DNA of 42,983 bases, from contig JBCDBO010000024.1 of the NCBI GenBank assembly GCA_039183535.1, positions 1-42,983 of the forward strand, read 5' to 3'. Positions within the stretch are counted from its first letter, which is position 1. Each line of letters begins with the position of its first letter. The DNA is from JBCAXA01 sp039183535. Its GTDB lineage: Bacteria > Pseudomonadota > Gammaproteobacteria > Steroidobacterales > Woeseiaceae. Shown here in pieces: positions 34,597-42,983 of this stretch. Made by a program: the position numbers and the translations under genes. The notes beneath the pieces are model-generated. The model made no database searches and had not been told where the DNA came from. It worked only from the letters and a program-made list of their open reading frames with translations.

Positions 34597-35796
34597 GTGC
34601 CGGAATACGCGTATCACGCCGTCGATCGACAGGGTCGCGCCTCAGACGGCACGATGTTCGCCGACGACGAGAAAATTCTCGAGCGGCGTTTGCGTGAGAT
34701 CGGTTACTGGCTGATCGACGCGAGAGTAAGGCACAACAAACGTGCCCGTGTTCGCAAGAAAGTGCCGCGGCGTGAGTTGATCGACTTTTTCAACGGAATA
34801 ACGTCGTTACTAATCGCCGGCATACCGATCGCTGAAGCAATTTCAGCGATGGCCGAGGAAACCGAGCATACCTCTTTGAAGAACATTCTTGAGGACATCT
34901 CGGTCAACGTTCAGTCCGGCAACGAAGTCTCCGAGAGCTTTCGAAAGTACCCAGGCGTTTTCTCCGATCAAGTCTGCAACCTCGTCCGCGCGGGCGAACA
35001 AGGCGGCAACTTGGTCGAGACGTTCACCGATATTTCGAACCACCTCGCGTGGGTAGATCGCATCATGGCCGACGTTAAACAAGCCAGCATCTACCCGATG
35101 ATGATTATCGCAGCCGTCGCTGGGCTAATCGCATTGATGTTTATCGTCGTCGTACCGAAATTTGCGGAGATCTTCGCCGAGCTTGAGACCGACCTGCCGG
35201 GCCTAACACGCTCAGTCATCGGTATTGGTGAGTTCGCGCAACAGTATTGGTGGGCGATCGCGTTAGGCACCGCCGGCCTGGCGGTGTTTGTGATGAACGT
35301 GCGCCGCATCAACCCCAGCATTGCCCTCGCCATCGATCGGCTGAAATTGAACATACCGGTGTTCGGCAAGCTGCAACGGCTACTGGTGCAATCGCAATTC
35401 GTGCACAACCTGGCGCTGATGCTTCGCGCCGGCGTTCCGATCGTAGAGGCGTTGACCCTCAGTCAAGGCCTCACCAACAACCTCGTGATGGACCGAGCAA
35501 TCGCTGATGCCGAAGCTGCCGTACAACGCGGCGACCGCGTCAGTAGCGCACTCCGACAACACAGCGTGGTGTCGTCGCTGACGTTACGAATGATCGTTGT
35601 AGGCGAGGACTCCGGTCGCCTCGATACGACGTTGCAGCAAATTTCGGATCGGTACGACGAGGAGATACCGCGACAAATCAAACGTGTCTTCTCAGTTTTG
35701 GAGCCGATGATCACGATGGTACTCGTCGCGATCGTCGGTCTAATTGCAGCATCGATCTTTCTGCCGATGTTTGCGCTGGTATCTGGACTCGGCTGA
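34597..35796 (+). CDS. GspF/PilC-family inner-membrane platform protein
   Basis: The frame opens earlier, but the family N-terminus (EYAYHAVDRQG) follows a GTG at 34597, giving 399 residues. It has the two GspF domains: a first with FFNGITSLLIAGIPIAEAI and a second with VHNLALMLRAGVPIVEAL. Three transmembrane helices (LIALMFIVVVPKF, WWAIALGTAGLAVFVM and ITMVLVAIVGLIAASIFL) fit the family topology. GspF/PilC is the inner-membrane platform on which the ATPase acts. It is 10 nt after the ATPase gene and its stop overlaps the prepilin start. Confidence 0.95.
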   Translation: MPEYAYHAVDRQGRASDGTMFADDEKILERRLREIGYWLIDARVRHNKRARVRKKVPRRELIDFFNGITSLLIAGIPIAEAISAMAEETEHTSLKNILEDISVNVQSGNEVSESFRKYPGVFSDQVCNLVRAGEQGGNLVETFTDISNHLAWVDRIMADVKQASIYPMMIIAAVAGLIALMFIVVVPKFAEIFAELETDLPGLTRSVIGIGEFAQQYWWAIALGTAGLAVFVMNVRRINPSIALAIDRLKLNIPVFGKLQRLLVQSQFVHNLALMLRAGVPIVEALTLSQGLTNNLVMDRAIADAEAAVQRGDRVSSALRQHSVVSSLTLRMIVVGEDSGRLDTTLQQISDRYDEEIPRQIKRVFSVLEPMITMVLVAIVGLIAASIFLPMFALVSGLG

Positions 35797-36590
35797 TGAT
35801 GAAACAACGTAGCACTGGCTTCACGCTGCTAGAACTAATCGGCGTTATGGCCGTTATAGCGATCCTTTCAGCGGCATTGGCGCCGGCCGTTTTCCAGGCA
35901 ATTGATGACGCCTATGCCGCTGCCGAGGACACCAACCTCGAGCGCATCGGCGATGACCTGGTTCGCTACATCCGCGCCTATGGGGTCATTCCGACACGGC
36001 AAACGGCGACGATAAGCGCCGCGTTAGCGACCGAAAGCAATTTGCCGGCGCAGCGGATCAGTGAGAACCAACGTGGTTTTCAGCGGCTGTTCTACTTCGA
36101 CCCGCAATTTTTTAGCTCCCCGGACTCGCAGTGGAACGGCTATACGCAAACAACTGGACTGGCGGCGGCCCCGCTGTCTCCGCGAGTCATGATCATCTCT
36201 AACCTCGGCGCCAACGTTGCCCAGCAACCGGCGACGTCGGCTGCGTTCAACGCGATCTGGAATCAAGTACCGGGCGCCGCAATTATCGAATCGGACCGGG
36301 TCAAGATTCACCGTTTGAATCTTCGTAATCTTTTCCACCGCGTTTTGCTGACCAACGAAAATTCGTCGCAGGCCGGATACCGCTTAAATCTGGCCGCAGC
36401 ACAACCGGTAGCGGCTGCCAGCGGTACGACCGATGGCGTGGTTAGCCGCTTCGTCATTGACGGCACCGAACTCAGCTTGTTTGCCGATCCCTACCCATCA
36501 GGCGCCCTTGCGACAGCACGATTGGTAACGGCGAATCAGTCGTTCTTATATACAACCAACGGAACCACATGGTTCTGGGTGACGCCATGA
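35796..36590 (+). CDS. Type IV prepilin-like protein with an unusually large C-terminal domain
   Basis: The 264-residue protein begins with a short leader and the prepilin cleavage site TG|FTLLELIGVMAVIAIL, with the conserved Glu at +5, processed by PilD-type prepilin peptidase. The hydrophobic spine is followed by a ~230-residue globular domain. Most major pilins are 130-180 residues, so it is large and could be a minor pilin or adhesive tip. It has no cysteine pair for the usual C-terminal disulfide loop. It is the only prepilin in the cluster. The start overlaps the PilC stop. Confidence 0.9.
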   Translation: MMKQRSTGFTLLELIGVMAVIAILSAALAPAVFQAIDDAYAAAEDTNLERIGDDLVRYIRAYGVIPTRQTATISAALATESNLPAQRISENQRGFQRLFYFDPQFFSSPDSQWNGYTQTTGLAAAPLSPRVMIISNLGANVAQQPATSAAFNAIWNQVPGAAIIESDRVKIHRLNLRNLFHRVLLTNENSSQAGYRLNLAAAQPVAAASGTTDGVVSRFVIDGTELSLFADPYPSGALATARLVTANQSFLYTTNGTTWFWVTP

Positions 36591-37972
36591 GCATCGATTA
36601 CGGCATCGAATGGGCTTACGGCGAGTTTCATATCGCCCGCTTGCGCGGCGGCAAAGTCGTCGAGAGCTGGAAATCGCCGCGCGCCGTCACCGATCTCGCG
36701 AGCCTTGGCGATGCCATGTACGAGGCGGGCCACCATATCGATATCAGTCGGGGCGGCTCGGTCGCGATTGCCTATGAAGACGATCTGCATACGCACGAGT
36801 TCCTAGAAACGCCGCCTTTGTCGACACGCGATCGGAACCGTTACCTACAACGGCACGTCGACCAGAACAAGCCCTTCGTCGGCGAAGCGGCCTGGCGCGG
36901 CCATTCGATCGATCGCGGGACGGCGCAGAGTGGTGTGCTACTGCATCTGATGCCGAAATACATCTTGGATGCCGTTATGCGTATCTGCGATGACTACTAC
37001 TTGATACCGAAGCTGCTCGTACCGCTCACGGAAATCATGTCCGAGTATGTCACGAAGGCGGATGTCGAATCCGAAGAGGCGTTGCTACTCATTGCGCTGT
37101 TCGACGATCGAACACAAATGCTGTTATCGAGTTCCGATGGCGAAATTCTCTTCGTTCGCGAGCTGTCGTATCCGTGGAACGAGGCGTCGACGGATCGATT
37201 GACGATCGACATTAACCGAACCCTTGGCTACGCCAAACAACGAATTGGCGGTTATGTTTCGAGAGCACTGCTTATCGGCAGCGATAGCGAAGCGGCGCGT
37301 GCGGAACTTGAGTCGGTCATCGATACCGAGCTCGGTCACGACCCCGCTGCTAGCGAACCGGAATTCTGGATTCGCCAGGTCGCGACCTTGCCACAGAATC
37401 TTGCGAGCAACTTTATTCCTTTCTGGGCGCGACGGGCGATTACCAGCAAAACCATCATGCGTGCAGGGCTAATGATGTCTGCGATCACGGTTCTGGTTGC
37501 TGTCGGTTTCGCCGCAACGGTCGAGTGGACGCTACGTCAGTACCCCGCCGACCGAGCAGAACTGCAGACCACAATCGACCGGCGCAACCTCGAACTCAAC
37601 GAATTGCGCGCCGAAATCAATCAAGCCGCGCTCGAGAAAAGCAAGCTCGATATCCTGAACGTCAGTGCGTTCAATTTACCGGCGATATTCGTCAGTCATT
37701 TAAGCGACATTGTCCCGGCAGGCCTCGTCCTAACTCGGGCGGAAGTCAGTCGCGGCGATGCTAACTGGGAGATTTTGCTGCAAGGCAAATCGGTCGTCAG
37801 CCTCGGCCAAGTAGCGCCGCTGTTGTCGGAGTTCGAGCACCGCCTATCGGCCGAGCCATGGAACACATTCATCACCATCTCGTGGGAGGAAGCATGGCTA
37901 GCCCAACTGCGCGAGGGCCAAGCATCGCAAACCGGCGATATAGGGTTTGAGATCCGGGGTGAATTCAAATGA
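36587..37972 (+). CDS. Fused PilM-PilN (GspL-like) inner-membrane assembly protein
   Basis: I chose the ATG at 36587, which overlaps the prepilin stop (ATGA), giving 461 residues. The N-terminal ~280 residues resemble the actin-like PilM/GspL cytoplasmic domain (YGIEWAYGEFHIARLRGG, and the beta-strand TQMLLSSSDGEILFVREL). A transmembrane helix follows at about 292-312 (LMMSAITVLVAVGFAATVEW), then a coiled coil (RAELQTTIDRRNLELNELRAEI) and a PilN-like periplasmic domain. In most type IV pili PilM and PilN are separate; their fusion makes this resemble GspL. It links the ATPase to the PilO/PilP complex. I assign it by architecture and position. Confidence 0.78.
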   Translation: MSIDYGIEWAYGEFHIARLRGGKVVESWKSPRAVTDLASLGDAMYEAGHHIDISRGGSVAIAYEDDLHTHEFLETPPLSTRDRNRYLQRHVDQNKPFVGEAAWRGHSIDRGTAQSGVLLHLMPKYILDAVMRICDDYYLIPKLLVPLTEIMSEYVTKADVESEEALLLIALFDDRTQMLLSSSDGEILFVRELSYPWNEASTDRLTIDINRTLGYAKQRIGGYVSRALLIGSDSEAARAELESVIDTELGHDPAASEPEFWIRQVATLPQNLASNFIPFWARRAITSKTIMRAGLMMSAITVLVAVGFAATVEWTLRQYPADRAELQTTIDRRNLELNELRAEINQAALEKSKLDILNVSAFNLPAIFVSHLSDIVPAGLVLTRAEVSRGDANWEILLQGKSVVSLGQVAPLLSEFEHRLSAEPWNTFITISWEEAWLAQLREGQASQTGDIGFEIRGEFK

Positions 37973-38793
37973 CACGGCTACGCGACAATTTTGATGCAAC
38001 GCAGGTACCGATCGATTCCAGTGCGGTGCACCGAGTCGATGTGCCAAGTAAAACCGATGAATTTCTGTTTGAGTTGGAACCGAATATCGATACGCCGTGG
38101 GAAGGCGTCGAGGAGCCGACTGCACAGACCGACTTTGAGCGCCGCAAAGGCCGGCGCCGCTCGCCGCCGAAAACCGGAATTAGCATCCGGGTCCAACGCT
38201 GGCTCAACACACTGGTCTACAAGATTCATGGCAGTCGTAAATATCAGATCATCTTTGCAGCTGTTCCGCTAGCCGCGTTAGCACTGATCACGTTCTCTGC
38301 GACAGTCCGCATCAATGAAATCGATGGGATCGTTGCCGATACGGTGACGCTTGGAGAACTTGAGGCCGAGATTGCCGCCTTGCGCGCTGAGTGGCCGGAA
38401 TCGGCACTGCAAGCGATTCATGATCGGCTACTGAATGCGGACCAACGCCGGGTGTTCGCCGACTATCGCGGCTTGGCCGCGTGGATTACCGAAAAAGACC
38501 GCTTTGCAGAGCAGCTAGGGCTCGAGTTCTCGTACAGATTGGGCGAGGAGCGAGCGTCGAGCATAGACAATATGAACGAAGTTCCAATTGAGCTGACGCT
38601 TGCCGGTAGTGAAACCAGCAACCAGACCTATCTGCATGTGTTGGAGTTCTTGCGGCGTTTGCTGAATACACCGTACTACGTCGAGATCATAGAGACATCG
38701 TTGATCGGCGCCGGCGACGGGGCCAAATCGGTCAATGCCGTTCTGCGCGTCTGGGTGCACACCGAGGTGACTGTCGATGGCGAAACTCCTTAA
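37969..38793 (+). CDS. PilO-like inner-membrane alignment-complex protein
   Basis: The 274-residue protein has an unusually long cytoplasmic N-terminus (~90 residues, acidic then basic RRKGRRRSPPK), one transmembrane helix at about 93-113, a short coiled coil (GELEAEIAALRAEW) and a periplasmic domain with the beta-alpha pattern of PilO (VPIELTLAGSETSNQTYLHVLEFLRRLLNTPYYVEI). It starts 4 nt within the PilM-PilN stop (ATGA). Assignment rests on topology and gene order rather than motif. The N-terminal extension is longer than in typical PilO. Confidence 0.75.
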   Translation: MTRLRDNFDATQVPIDSSAVHRVDVPSKTDEFLFELEPNIDTPWEGVEEPTAQTDFERRKGRRRSPPKTGISIRVQRWLNTLVYKIHGSRKYQIIFAAVPLAALALITFSATVRINEIDGIVADTVTLGELEAEIAALRAEWPESALQAIHDRLLNADQRRVFADYRGLAAWITEKDRFAEQLGLEFSYRLGEERASSIDNMNEVPIELTLAGSETSNQTYLHVLEFLRRLLNTPYYVEIIETSLIGAGDGAKSVNAVLRVWVHTEVTVDGETP

Positions 38794-39310
38794 TAATCGC
38801 TGGGTCGTCGCCGTGCTCGCACTGTTGGCTGCAGCATTCGTCTACATGCGCATCGTCGCCCCGTTGGTGGGCGCACAATCGCCTGCAGTCGCCGACGACG
38901 GCGAGTACTCGATGGAAAATCCGGTTGAGTTGACCGGCAACACTGCGGGCAGTGGCGCCCGGATAGCCCCTGCAGACATGAAACCTGTCTCAACGGACGG
39001 CCTACGCTGGAACGAAGCACCGGAACGTGACCCTTTTGCACCTAAAGTCGTGATCCAAACGGCCGATTTAACAGCTGTACAGGACAAAATCAGCGCGGAA
39101 CCGGTGAGCGCCGTAACCCGGCGGCAATCGGTGCCAGCGGTAACGGCCATCGTAAAAGCGGCTGACCTGCAGTACGCCGTCATTGACGGCGAGATACGAC
39201 GTCACGGTGACCGAATAGGTCTGTGGCTGGTGCGTCGCATTGAGCGCGACGCTGTTGTTCTGGCGAGCCTACTCGACCAGAGCACACGAACAGTAAGAGT
39301 GCAGCAATGA
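38777..39310 (+). CDS. PilP-like periplasmic protein of the pilus alignment complex
   Basis: The 177-residue protein has an N-terminal transmembrane helix (about 8-26), a flexible Pro/Ala/Gly-rich linker, then RDPFAP and a small beta domain (AIVKAADLQYAVIDGEIRRHGDRIGLWLVRRI) typical of PilP/GspC-like HR domains that contact the secretin. It overlaps PilO by 17 nt and the secretin by 4 nt, so the three are tightly coupled. I assign it by position, size and the DPF motif. Confidence 0.72.
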   Translation: MAKLLNNRWVVAVLALLAAAFVYMRIVAPLVGAQSPAVADDGEYSMENPVELTGNTAGSGARIAPADMKPVSTDGLRWNEAPERDPFAPKVVIQTADLTAVQDKISAEPVSAVTRRQSVPAVTAIVKAADLQYAVIDGEIRRHGDRIGLWLVRRIERDAVVLASLLDQSTRTVRVQQ

Positions 39311-40854
39311 TGCGAAAACTTCTGCGAATCACGATGTTGGCTTGTGCCGTGGCCCTATCGGGCTGCGCGAGCTTTCAATCGATCGTTCCAGACTACAGTA
39401 CGGAACAAGCGATCCGCGACGACGCGTGGTCACTGCAGCCGCCACCGGTGGTTGACGCCCAACGGATAGACGCCCAACCCGTTAATGTTGTCGATACCGA
39501 GGTCGAGCCGCTCTACAGCTTCGTGGCGAGCGACTTACCGATCGAAAAGGCCTGCAAGTTATTCGGCAAGGCTTACGACCTAAATATCGTTGTTGAGCGT
39601 GACGTCGTCGGCACCGTCAGCGTCGATCTTTCGGACTTACCGTTCGCCGAAGTCATGGAATCGTTGCTAGGTGCCAACGGTTATTACTGGCAGCGTCGCG
39701 GCAACATCGTCTACATAAAATCGTGGGAAACGCGTTCCTTCGATATCGACTACATCCGTTTGATACGAACCGGCTCCAGCAACTCGCAAGCCCAGGTCAG
39801 CTCAAGCACGGCAGTGGGCGGTGGTGCCGGCGGTGGTGCCGGCCTCGCCGCGGGCGGTGCCGGTGGCGCAGGCGGCGCCGGTCTTACCGCAGGTGCCATC
39901 AGCATCGAGCAATCCGACAAAGTCGATTTCTGGGACGAACTGGAAGACCAGCTCGATGAGCTGGCATCCGATGACGGTCGACTTGTCGTTAATCGCTTAT
40001 CCGGCACCGTACAGATCACGGATCGGCACGAACGTGTCGAGGAGGTCGCCGCCTACATCGAACAAGTTAACGCAGCGATTTATCGGCAAGTCGATATCGA
40101 AGTGAAAATTGTCGAAGTCACGCTCAACGACGATGAAAGCTTGGGCGTCGACTGGTCGCGTATTGTTCGTAATGGCGACGGCGAGTTCGTTGAAGGTTCG
40201 CTGTCAACCATTGTCTTGAGCCCCGCGGGCGGTGTCGTCGCACAACCACCGGCAGCCAACCTGACCTACGCGAATATCCAAGACGGGCTTAATCGAGTCA
40301 CGGCAGTTATTCAGGCATTGCAGCAACAAGGCGAAGTCGCGGTGATTTCGCAGCCGCACATTCGGGCGCTGAACAACCAGTCTGCGTTAATCAAAGTCGG
40401 CACTGATAGGACCTTTTTCCGCAAAGAACAAACCTCGGACGCAACGAACGCGGGCACCCAGACGTTCTCAACCGATGTGCCGCAAGTCGTTACTGAGGGT
40501 ATCGTATTGTCGCTGACACCGCAGATCTCATCGACAGGTTGGATAACAATGGACATATCGCCGGTCGTTACCCGTGTCTCGAGCGTTAGCGAAGTACTCG
40601 ATGACAATGGCAACGTTCAGTCGACGGCACCCAATCTCGATATCAGCCAAGCCTCATCACTTATTCGCGCGCGCAACGGTGACACGATTGTCATCGGCGG
40701 CCTGATTCAACGCCAGCAGACCGAGACGCGGCGCCGAGTCCCGTGGCTTGGGCGTATTCCATTGCTCGGCCGTCTGTTTAGTTCGACCTACACAACCGAT
40801 GTTCGCAAAGAGCTCATCATGTTGGTGACACCGCGCATCATTGACGGTCGCTGA
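39307..40854 (+). CDS. mshL: MshL-like outer-membrane secretin lipoprotein
   Basis: The 515-residue lipoprotein (lipobox LSGC, Cys 20) has a secretin-type N-terminal domain (YSFVASDLPIEKACKLFGKAYDLNIVV and the NGYYWQRRGNIVYI), a glycine-rich insert at about 171-194, a second N-domain (RLVVNRLSGTVQITDRHERVEEVAAYIEQV), and the secretin core from about 260, with VIQALQQQGEVAVISQP, TEGIVLSLTPQIS and the C-terminal VPWLGRIPLLGRLF, hallmarks of secretins. It forms the outer-membrane channel for the pilus or pseudopilus. No AMIN peptidoglycan-binding domain is seen. It ends the coupled gene block. Confidence 0.92.
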   Translation: MMRKLLRITMLACAVALSGCASFQSIVPDYSTEQAIRDDAWSLQPPPVVDAQRIDAQPVNVVDTEVEPLYSFVASDLPIEKACKLFGKAYDLNIVVERDVVGTVSVDLSDLPFAEVMESLLGANGYYWQRRGNIVYIKSWETRSFDIDYIRLIRTGSSNSQAQVSSSTAVGGGAGGGAGLAAGGAGGAGGAGLTAGAISIEQSDKVDFWDELEDQLDELASDDGRLVVNRLSGTVQITDRHERVEEVAAYIEQVNAAIYRQVDIEVKIVEVTLNDDESLGVDWSRIVRNGDGEFVEGSLSTIVLSPAGGVVAQPPAANLTYANIQDGLNRVTAVIQALQQQGEVAVISQPHIRALNNQSALIKVGTDRTFFRKEQTSDATNAGTQTFSTDVPQVVTEGIVLSLTPQISSTGWITMDISPVVTRVSSVSEVLDDNGNVQSTAPNLDISQASSLIRARNGDTIVIGGLIQRQQTETRRRVPWLGRIPLLGRLFSSTYTTDVRKELIMLVTPRIIDGR

Positions 40855-40926
40855 CCGGCTTCACTTGCAAATCCCTGGGCTTAGCCCCAGCATGCCGGCA
40901 GGTCTTGCGAGTAGGGAGCAGCGGGA

Positions 40927-42983
40927 GTGCAGCGGATTTGGTTTGTCGGAGTATGGCTGGTACTACTGCCGAGCATCGTCCTCGCGAAAAGTGTTTGTGA
41001 ACCGTCCAGCCAGTTACTGCAGCAGCAAGGCTTACTGACCGTTTACCAACACGCCGCAGGCGGCTGCACGTTACTCGAGTTACCCGCCCCGGACGACGAT
41101 GGTCTTATCGGGCGTTATTTGTACGCGTTACGGCTCGCGAGCGGTATTGGCTCGAACCCCATCGGTCTCGACCGAGGCTACGGCGACTCAGGGCGTATTT
41201 TACTGTTTCGCCGTATTGGCGATTCGGTTGTCGCCGAAATCGACAACACCGAATTCCGTGCGAACGGTGCGCCGGTCACCGAGCAGCAAGCGGTTCGCGA
41301 ATCGTTCGCTCGCTCGATTATTTGGTCGGGCGACATCATCACCGAATCGGCTGACGGCCGTATCACCGTCGACTTCAGCCCGTTTTTAACCCGCGATGCG
41401 ATGTATATCGGCGCCTACCTTGGCCGCGCCGGCCACGGCGCGTTCAGTCTGGCGAAGGAGCGGAGTTTTCCAACACGCAGCCTGGCGTTTCCAGATAACG
41501 TAGAGCTTGAAGCTGTGCTGACGTTTGTGTCGACACAACCGGGCGATGAAATCAATGCCACGACGCCCGAGCCAGAAGCGGTGACGGTAACGATGCATCA
41601 CTCGATCGTGCGTTTGCCAGACGATGACTACCAAGCCCGCGTCTTCGATCCGCGCAGCGCCGCGATCGATGTTGGTTGGTACGACTTCGCGCAGCCGTTG
41701 ACCGAGCCATTGACCGTCCGTGTCGCGCGCCGCTACCGGCTCGAAAAGACCAATCCGGGCACCGCACCCAGCACCGTCAAGAATCCGATCGTTTTCTATG
41801 TCGACCCCGGAGCGCCGGAACCGATTCGCTCGGCATTGGTAGAAGGCGCGAGCTGGTGGGCGGCCGCGTTTGAGGCGGCCGGTTTTATCGATGCGTATCG
41901 TGTTGAGGTCTTGCCAGCGGACGCACACCCGATGGATGTACGGTACAACGTTATCCAATGGGTGCATCGTCAAACGCGCGGCTGGTCATACGGGGGCGGA
42001 GTTGCCGATCCGCGCACCGGCGAAATGCTAAAAGGCCATGTCATTCTCGGCAGCCAGCGAGTTCGCCAAGACCGCATGATATTCGAATCGATGGTTGGCG
42101 CGGCCGCTAACGGTTCGGGCACTAGCAACGACCCAACTCGCGTCGCGCTGGCACGGATTCGGCAACTCGCCGCTCACGAGGTTGGTCACTCGCTGGGCTT
42201 TTATCACAACATGGCGGCGAGCGTTAACGACCGGGCATCAGTGATGGACTACCCGGCACCACGCATTCGGCTCGATGCGCAAGGATTTCCGGACCTAAGC
42301 GATGCATACGCAGTCGGTATTGGCGCTTGGGATAAAGTCACCGTCGCGTGGCTGTACAGCGAGTACGATGAAAACACCGATACGCAAGCGGCGTTGAACC
42401 AGATACTCGCAACAGCCCGCTCCGCCGGATTGCACTATGTCGCCGATCAACACTCCCGCTCAGTCGCCAATGCCCACCCGTACGGCAGTGTGTGGGATAA
42501 CGGTGCCAACGCTATCGATGAACTCGAGACAACCCTGGCCGTCCGCGCAGCTGCACTCGCGACGTTCGGCCCCGAAGCGCTAGCGGCCAATCGTGAAACC
42601 GCCGACCTGGCCACCGTCTTTGCACCGTTATACCTCTACCACCGCTATCAAGTGGATGCCGCAGCGAAGTTTATCGGCGGTGCCTTTTTCAATTACGCCC
42701 TTAACACGCAAGACAATAGCGAGGTGCGGTGGGTTACAGCCGCGGAACAACGGCGCGCGCTAACGGTGTTACTCCGTACCATTCGCGGCGAGACCTTAAG
42801 CATTCCAAGTCGAATTACCACGCTGCTAACGCCGCCGCTCGATGCGAGCGAACCGGTCCAAGCACGGGAGCGTTTCGGCTCCAGGCTACGGCCGTTGTTT
42901 GATCGCGGCCGGGCGGCCGGTGCTGCTGCACGCGTTACCTTCAACGCCTTACTCGCTGTACCACGATTGAATCGGGTGGAAGC
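40927..42983 (+). CDS. Secreted zinc-dependent metzincin metalloprotease, C-terminus cut off by window edge
   Basis: I translated the plus strand from the GTG at 40927, with a GGGAG about 8 nt before it; 685 codons reach the window edge. The signal peptide (IWFVGVWLVLLPSIVLA) ends near residue 20. H417-E418-V-G-H421-S-L-G-F-Y-H427 is a complete HExxHxxGxxH zinc site, and the Met-turn VMDYP follows ~25 residues later, so the protein is a metzincin. The N-terminal part resembles the DUF5117/DUF5118 regions of long bacterial metalloproteases. The missing end is estimated at 100-200 residues. It is 72 nt after the secretin stop. Confidence 0.9.
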   Translation, partial: MQRIWFVGVWLVLLPSIVLAKSVCEPSSQLLQQQGLLTVYQHAAGGCTLLELPAPDDDGLIGRYLYALRLASGIGSNPIGLDRGYGDSGRILLFRRIGDSVVAEIDNTEFRANGAPVTEQQAVRESFARSIIWSGDIITESADGRITVDFSPFLTRDAMYIGAYLGRAGHGAFSLAKERSFPTRSLAFPDNVELEAVLTFVSTQPGDEINATTPEPEAVTVTMHHSIVRLPDDDYQARVFDPRSAAIDVGWYDFAQPLTEPLTVRVARRYRLEKTNPGTAPSTVKNPIVFYVDPGAPEPIRSALVEGASWWAAAFEAAGFIDAYRVEVLPADAHPMDVRYNVIQWVHRQTRGWSYGGGVADPRTGEMLKGHVILGSQRVRQDRMIFESMVGAAANGSGTSNDPTRVALARIRQLAAHEVGHSLGFYHNMAASVNDRASVMDYPAPRIRLDAQGFPDLSDAYAVGIGAWDKVTVAWLYSEYDENTDTQAALNQILATARSAGLHYVADQHSRSVANAHPYGSVWDNGANAIDELETTLAVRAAALATFGPEALAANRETADLATVFAPLYLYHRYQVDAAAKFIGGAFFNYALNTQDNSEVRWVTAAEQRRALTVLLRTIRGETLSIPSRITTLLTPPLDASEPVQARERFGSRLRPLFDRGRAAGAAARVTFNALLAVPRLNRVE

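Noticed and set aside
40855..40926. Short CTGGG/CCCAG inverted repeat after the secretin
   Set aside because: Only five pairs and no T-run, so it is not a credible terminator.
1..42983. CRISPR arrays, tRNA or rRNA genes, IS elements, prophage or attachment sites
   Set aside because: No regularly spaced direct repeats, transposase, integrase or tRNA-like fold noticed on reading the window by eye. Small RNAs cannot be excluded.

Overview
The window looks like a chromosomal segment of a Gram-negative gammaproteobacterium. It has moderately high GC, lipoprotein and Sec signals, an MSHA/type IV pilus-like secretin cluster, and housekeeping genes (hemB, aroE, gor, prlC, tag, hmgA) of gammaproteobacterial type. 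I cannot place it to order or genus by eye. I see no rRNA, tRNA, CRISPR array, insertion sequence or prophage. Both ends cut through genes: a winged-helix regulator on the left (minus strand) and a metzincin protease on the right (plus strand).

Layout. 1-4.2 kb: a partial transcriptional regulator, a small secreted protein, the tag-csaA pair, and a three-gene minus-strand unit (ECF sigma factor, DUF3379 anti-sigma, and an HvfA-type cysteine-repeat RiPP precursor) that ends in a strong terminator. 4.4-11.7 kb: hemB-aroE (4-nt overlap), convergent gor, divergent prlC with a TTG start, an HD-domain hydrolase and a GST. 11.8-20.3 kb: a cold-shock gene, then a long series of minus-strand genes. 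Read in transcription order these are a FAN1-like VRR-NUC nuclease fused to a DEDDh exonuclease, an AraC-type regulator, a VOC protein, a small membrane protein with a broken frame, two uncharacterised proteins, a GST, a GNAT fusion, DUF1801 and PhzF. Many of these abut or overlap. 20.4-32.3 kb: secreted S9 peptidase, DUF4397 lipoprotein, quinone oxidoreductase, SDR plus DJ-1/PfpI pair, DUF3592 membrane protein, adenine deaminase, a thioredoxin-like/prolyl-hydroxylase fusion and homogentisate dioxygenase. 32.9-42.98 kb: a compact seven-gene pilus or secretion operon (GspE/MshE ATPase, GspF/PilC platform, one large prepilin, fused PilM-PilN, PilO-like, PilP-like, MshL-like secretin), followed by the secreted metzincin.

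How parts fit together. The sigma/anti-sigma/HvfA unit is probably a metal- or oxidant-responsive switch making a cysteine-rich exported peptide, but the usual modification enzymes (HvfB/DUF692, HvfC) are absent from the window. The pilus cluster is a minimal envelope-spanning machine: cytoplasmic ATPase, inner-membrane platform, fused assembly proteins and outer-membrane secretin. It is translationally coupled from prepilin to secretin. It could assemble a short pseudopilus or pilus, and the neighbouring protease is a possible but untested client.

The items most worth a second look are the orphan HvfA operon, the fused FAN1-exonuclease, the pilus-like cluster with its single large prepilin and PilM-PilN fusion, and two apparent single-base frame disruptions about 0.9 kb apart at 16.3 and 17.2 kb.
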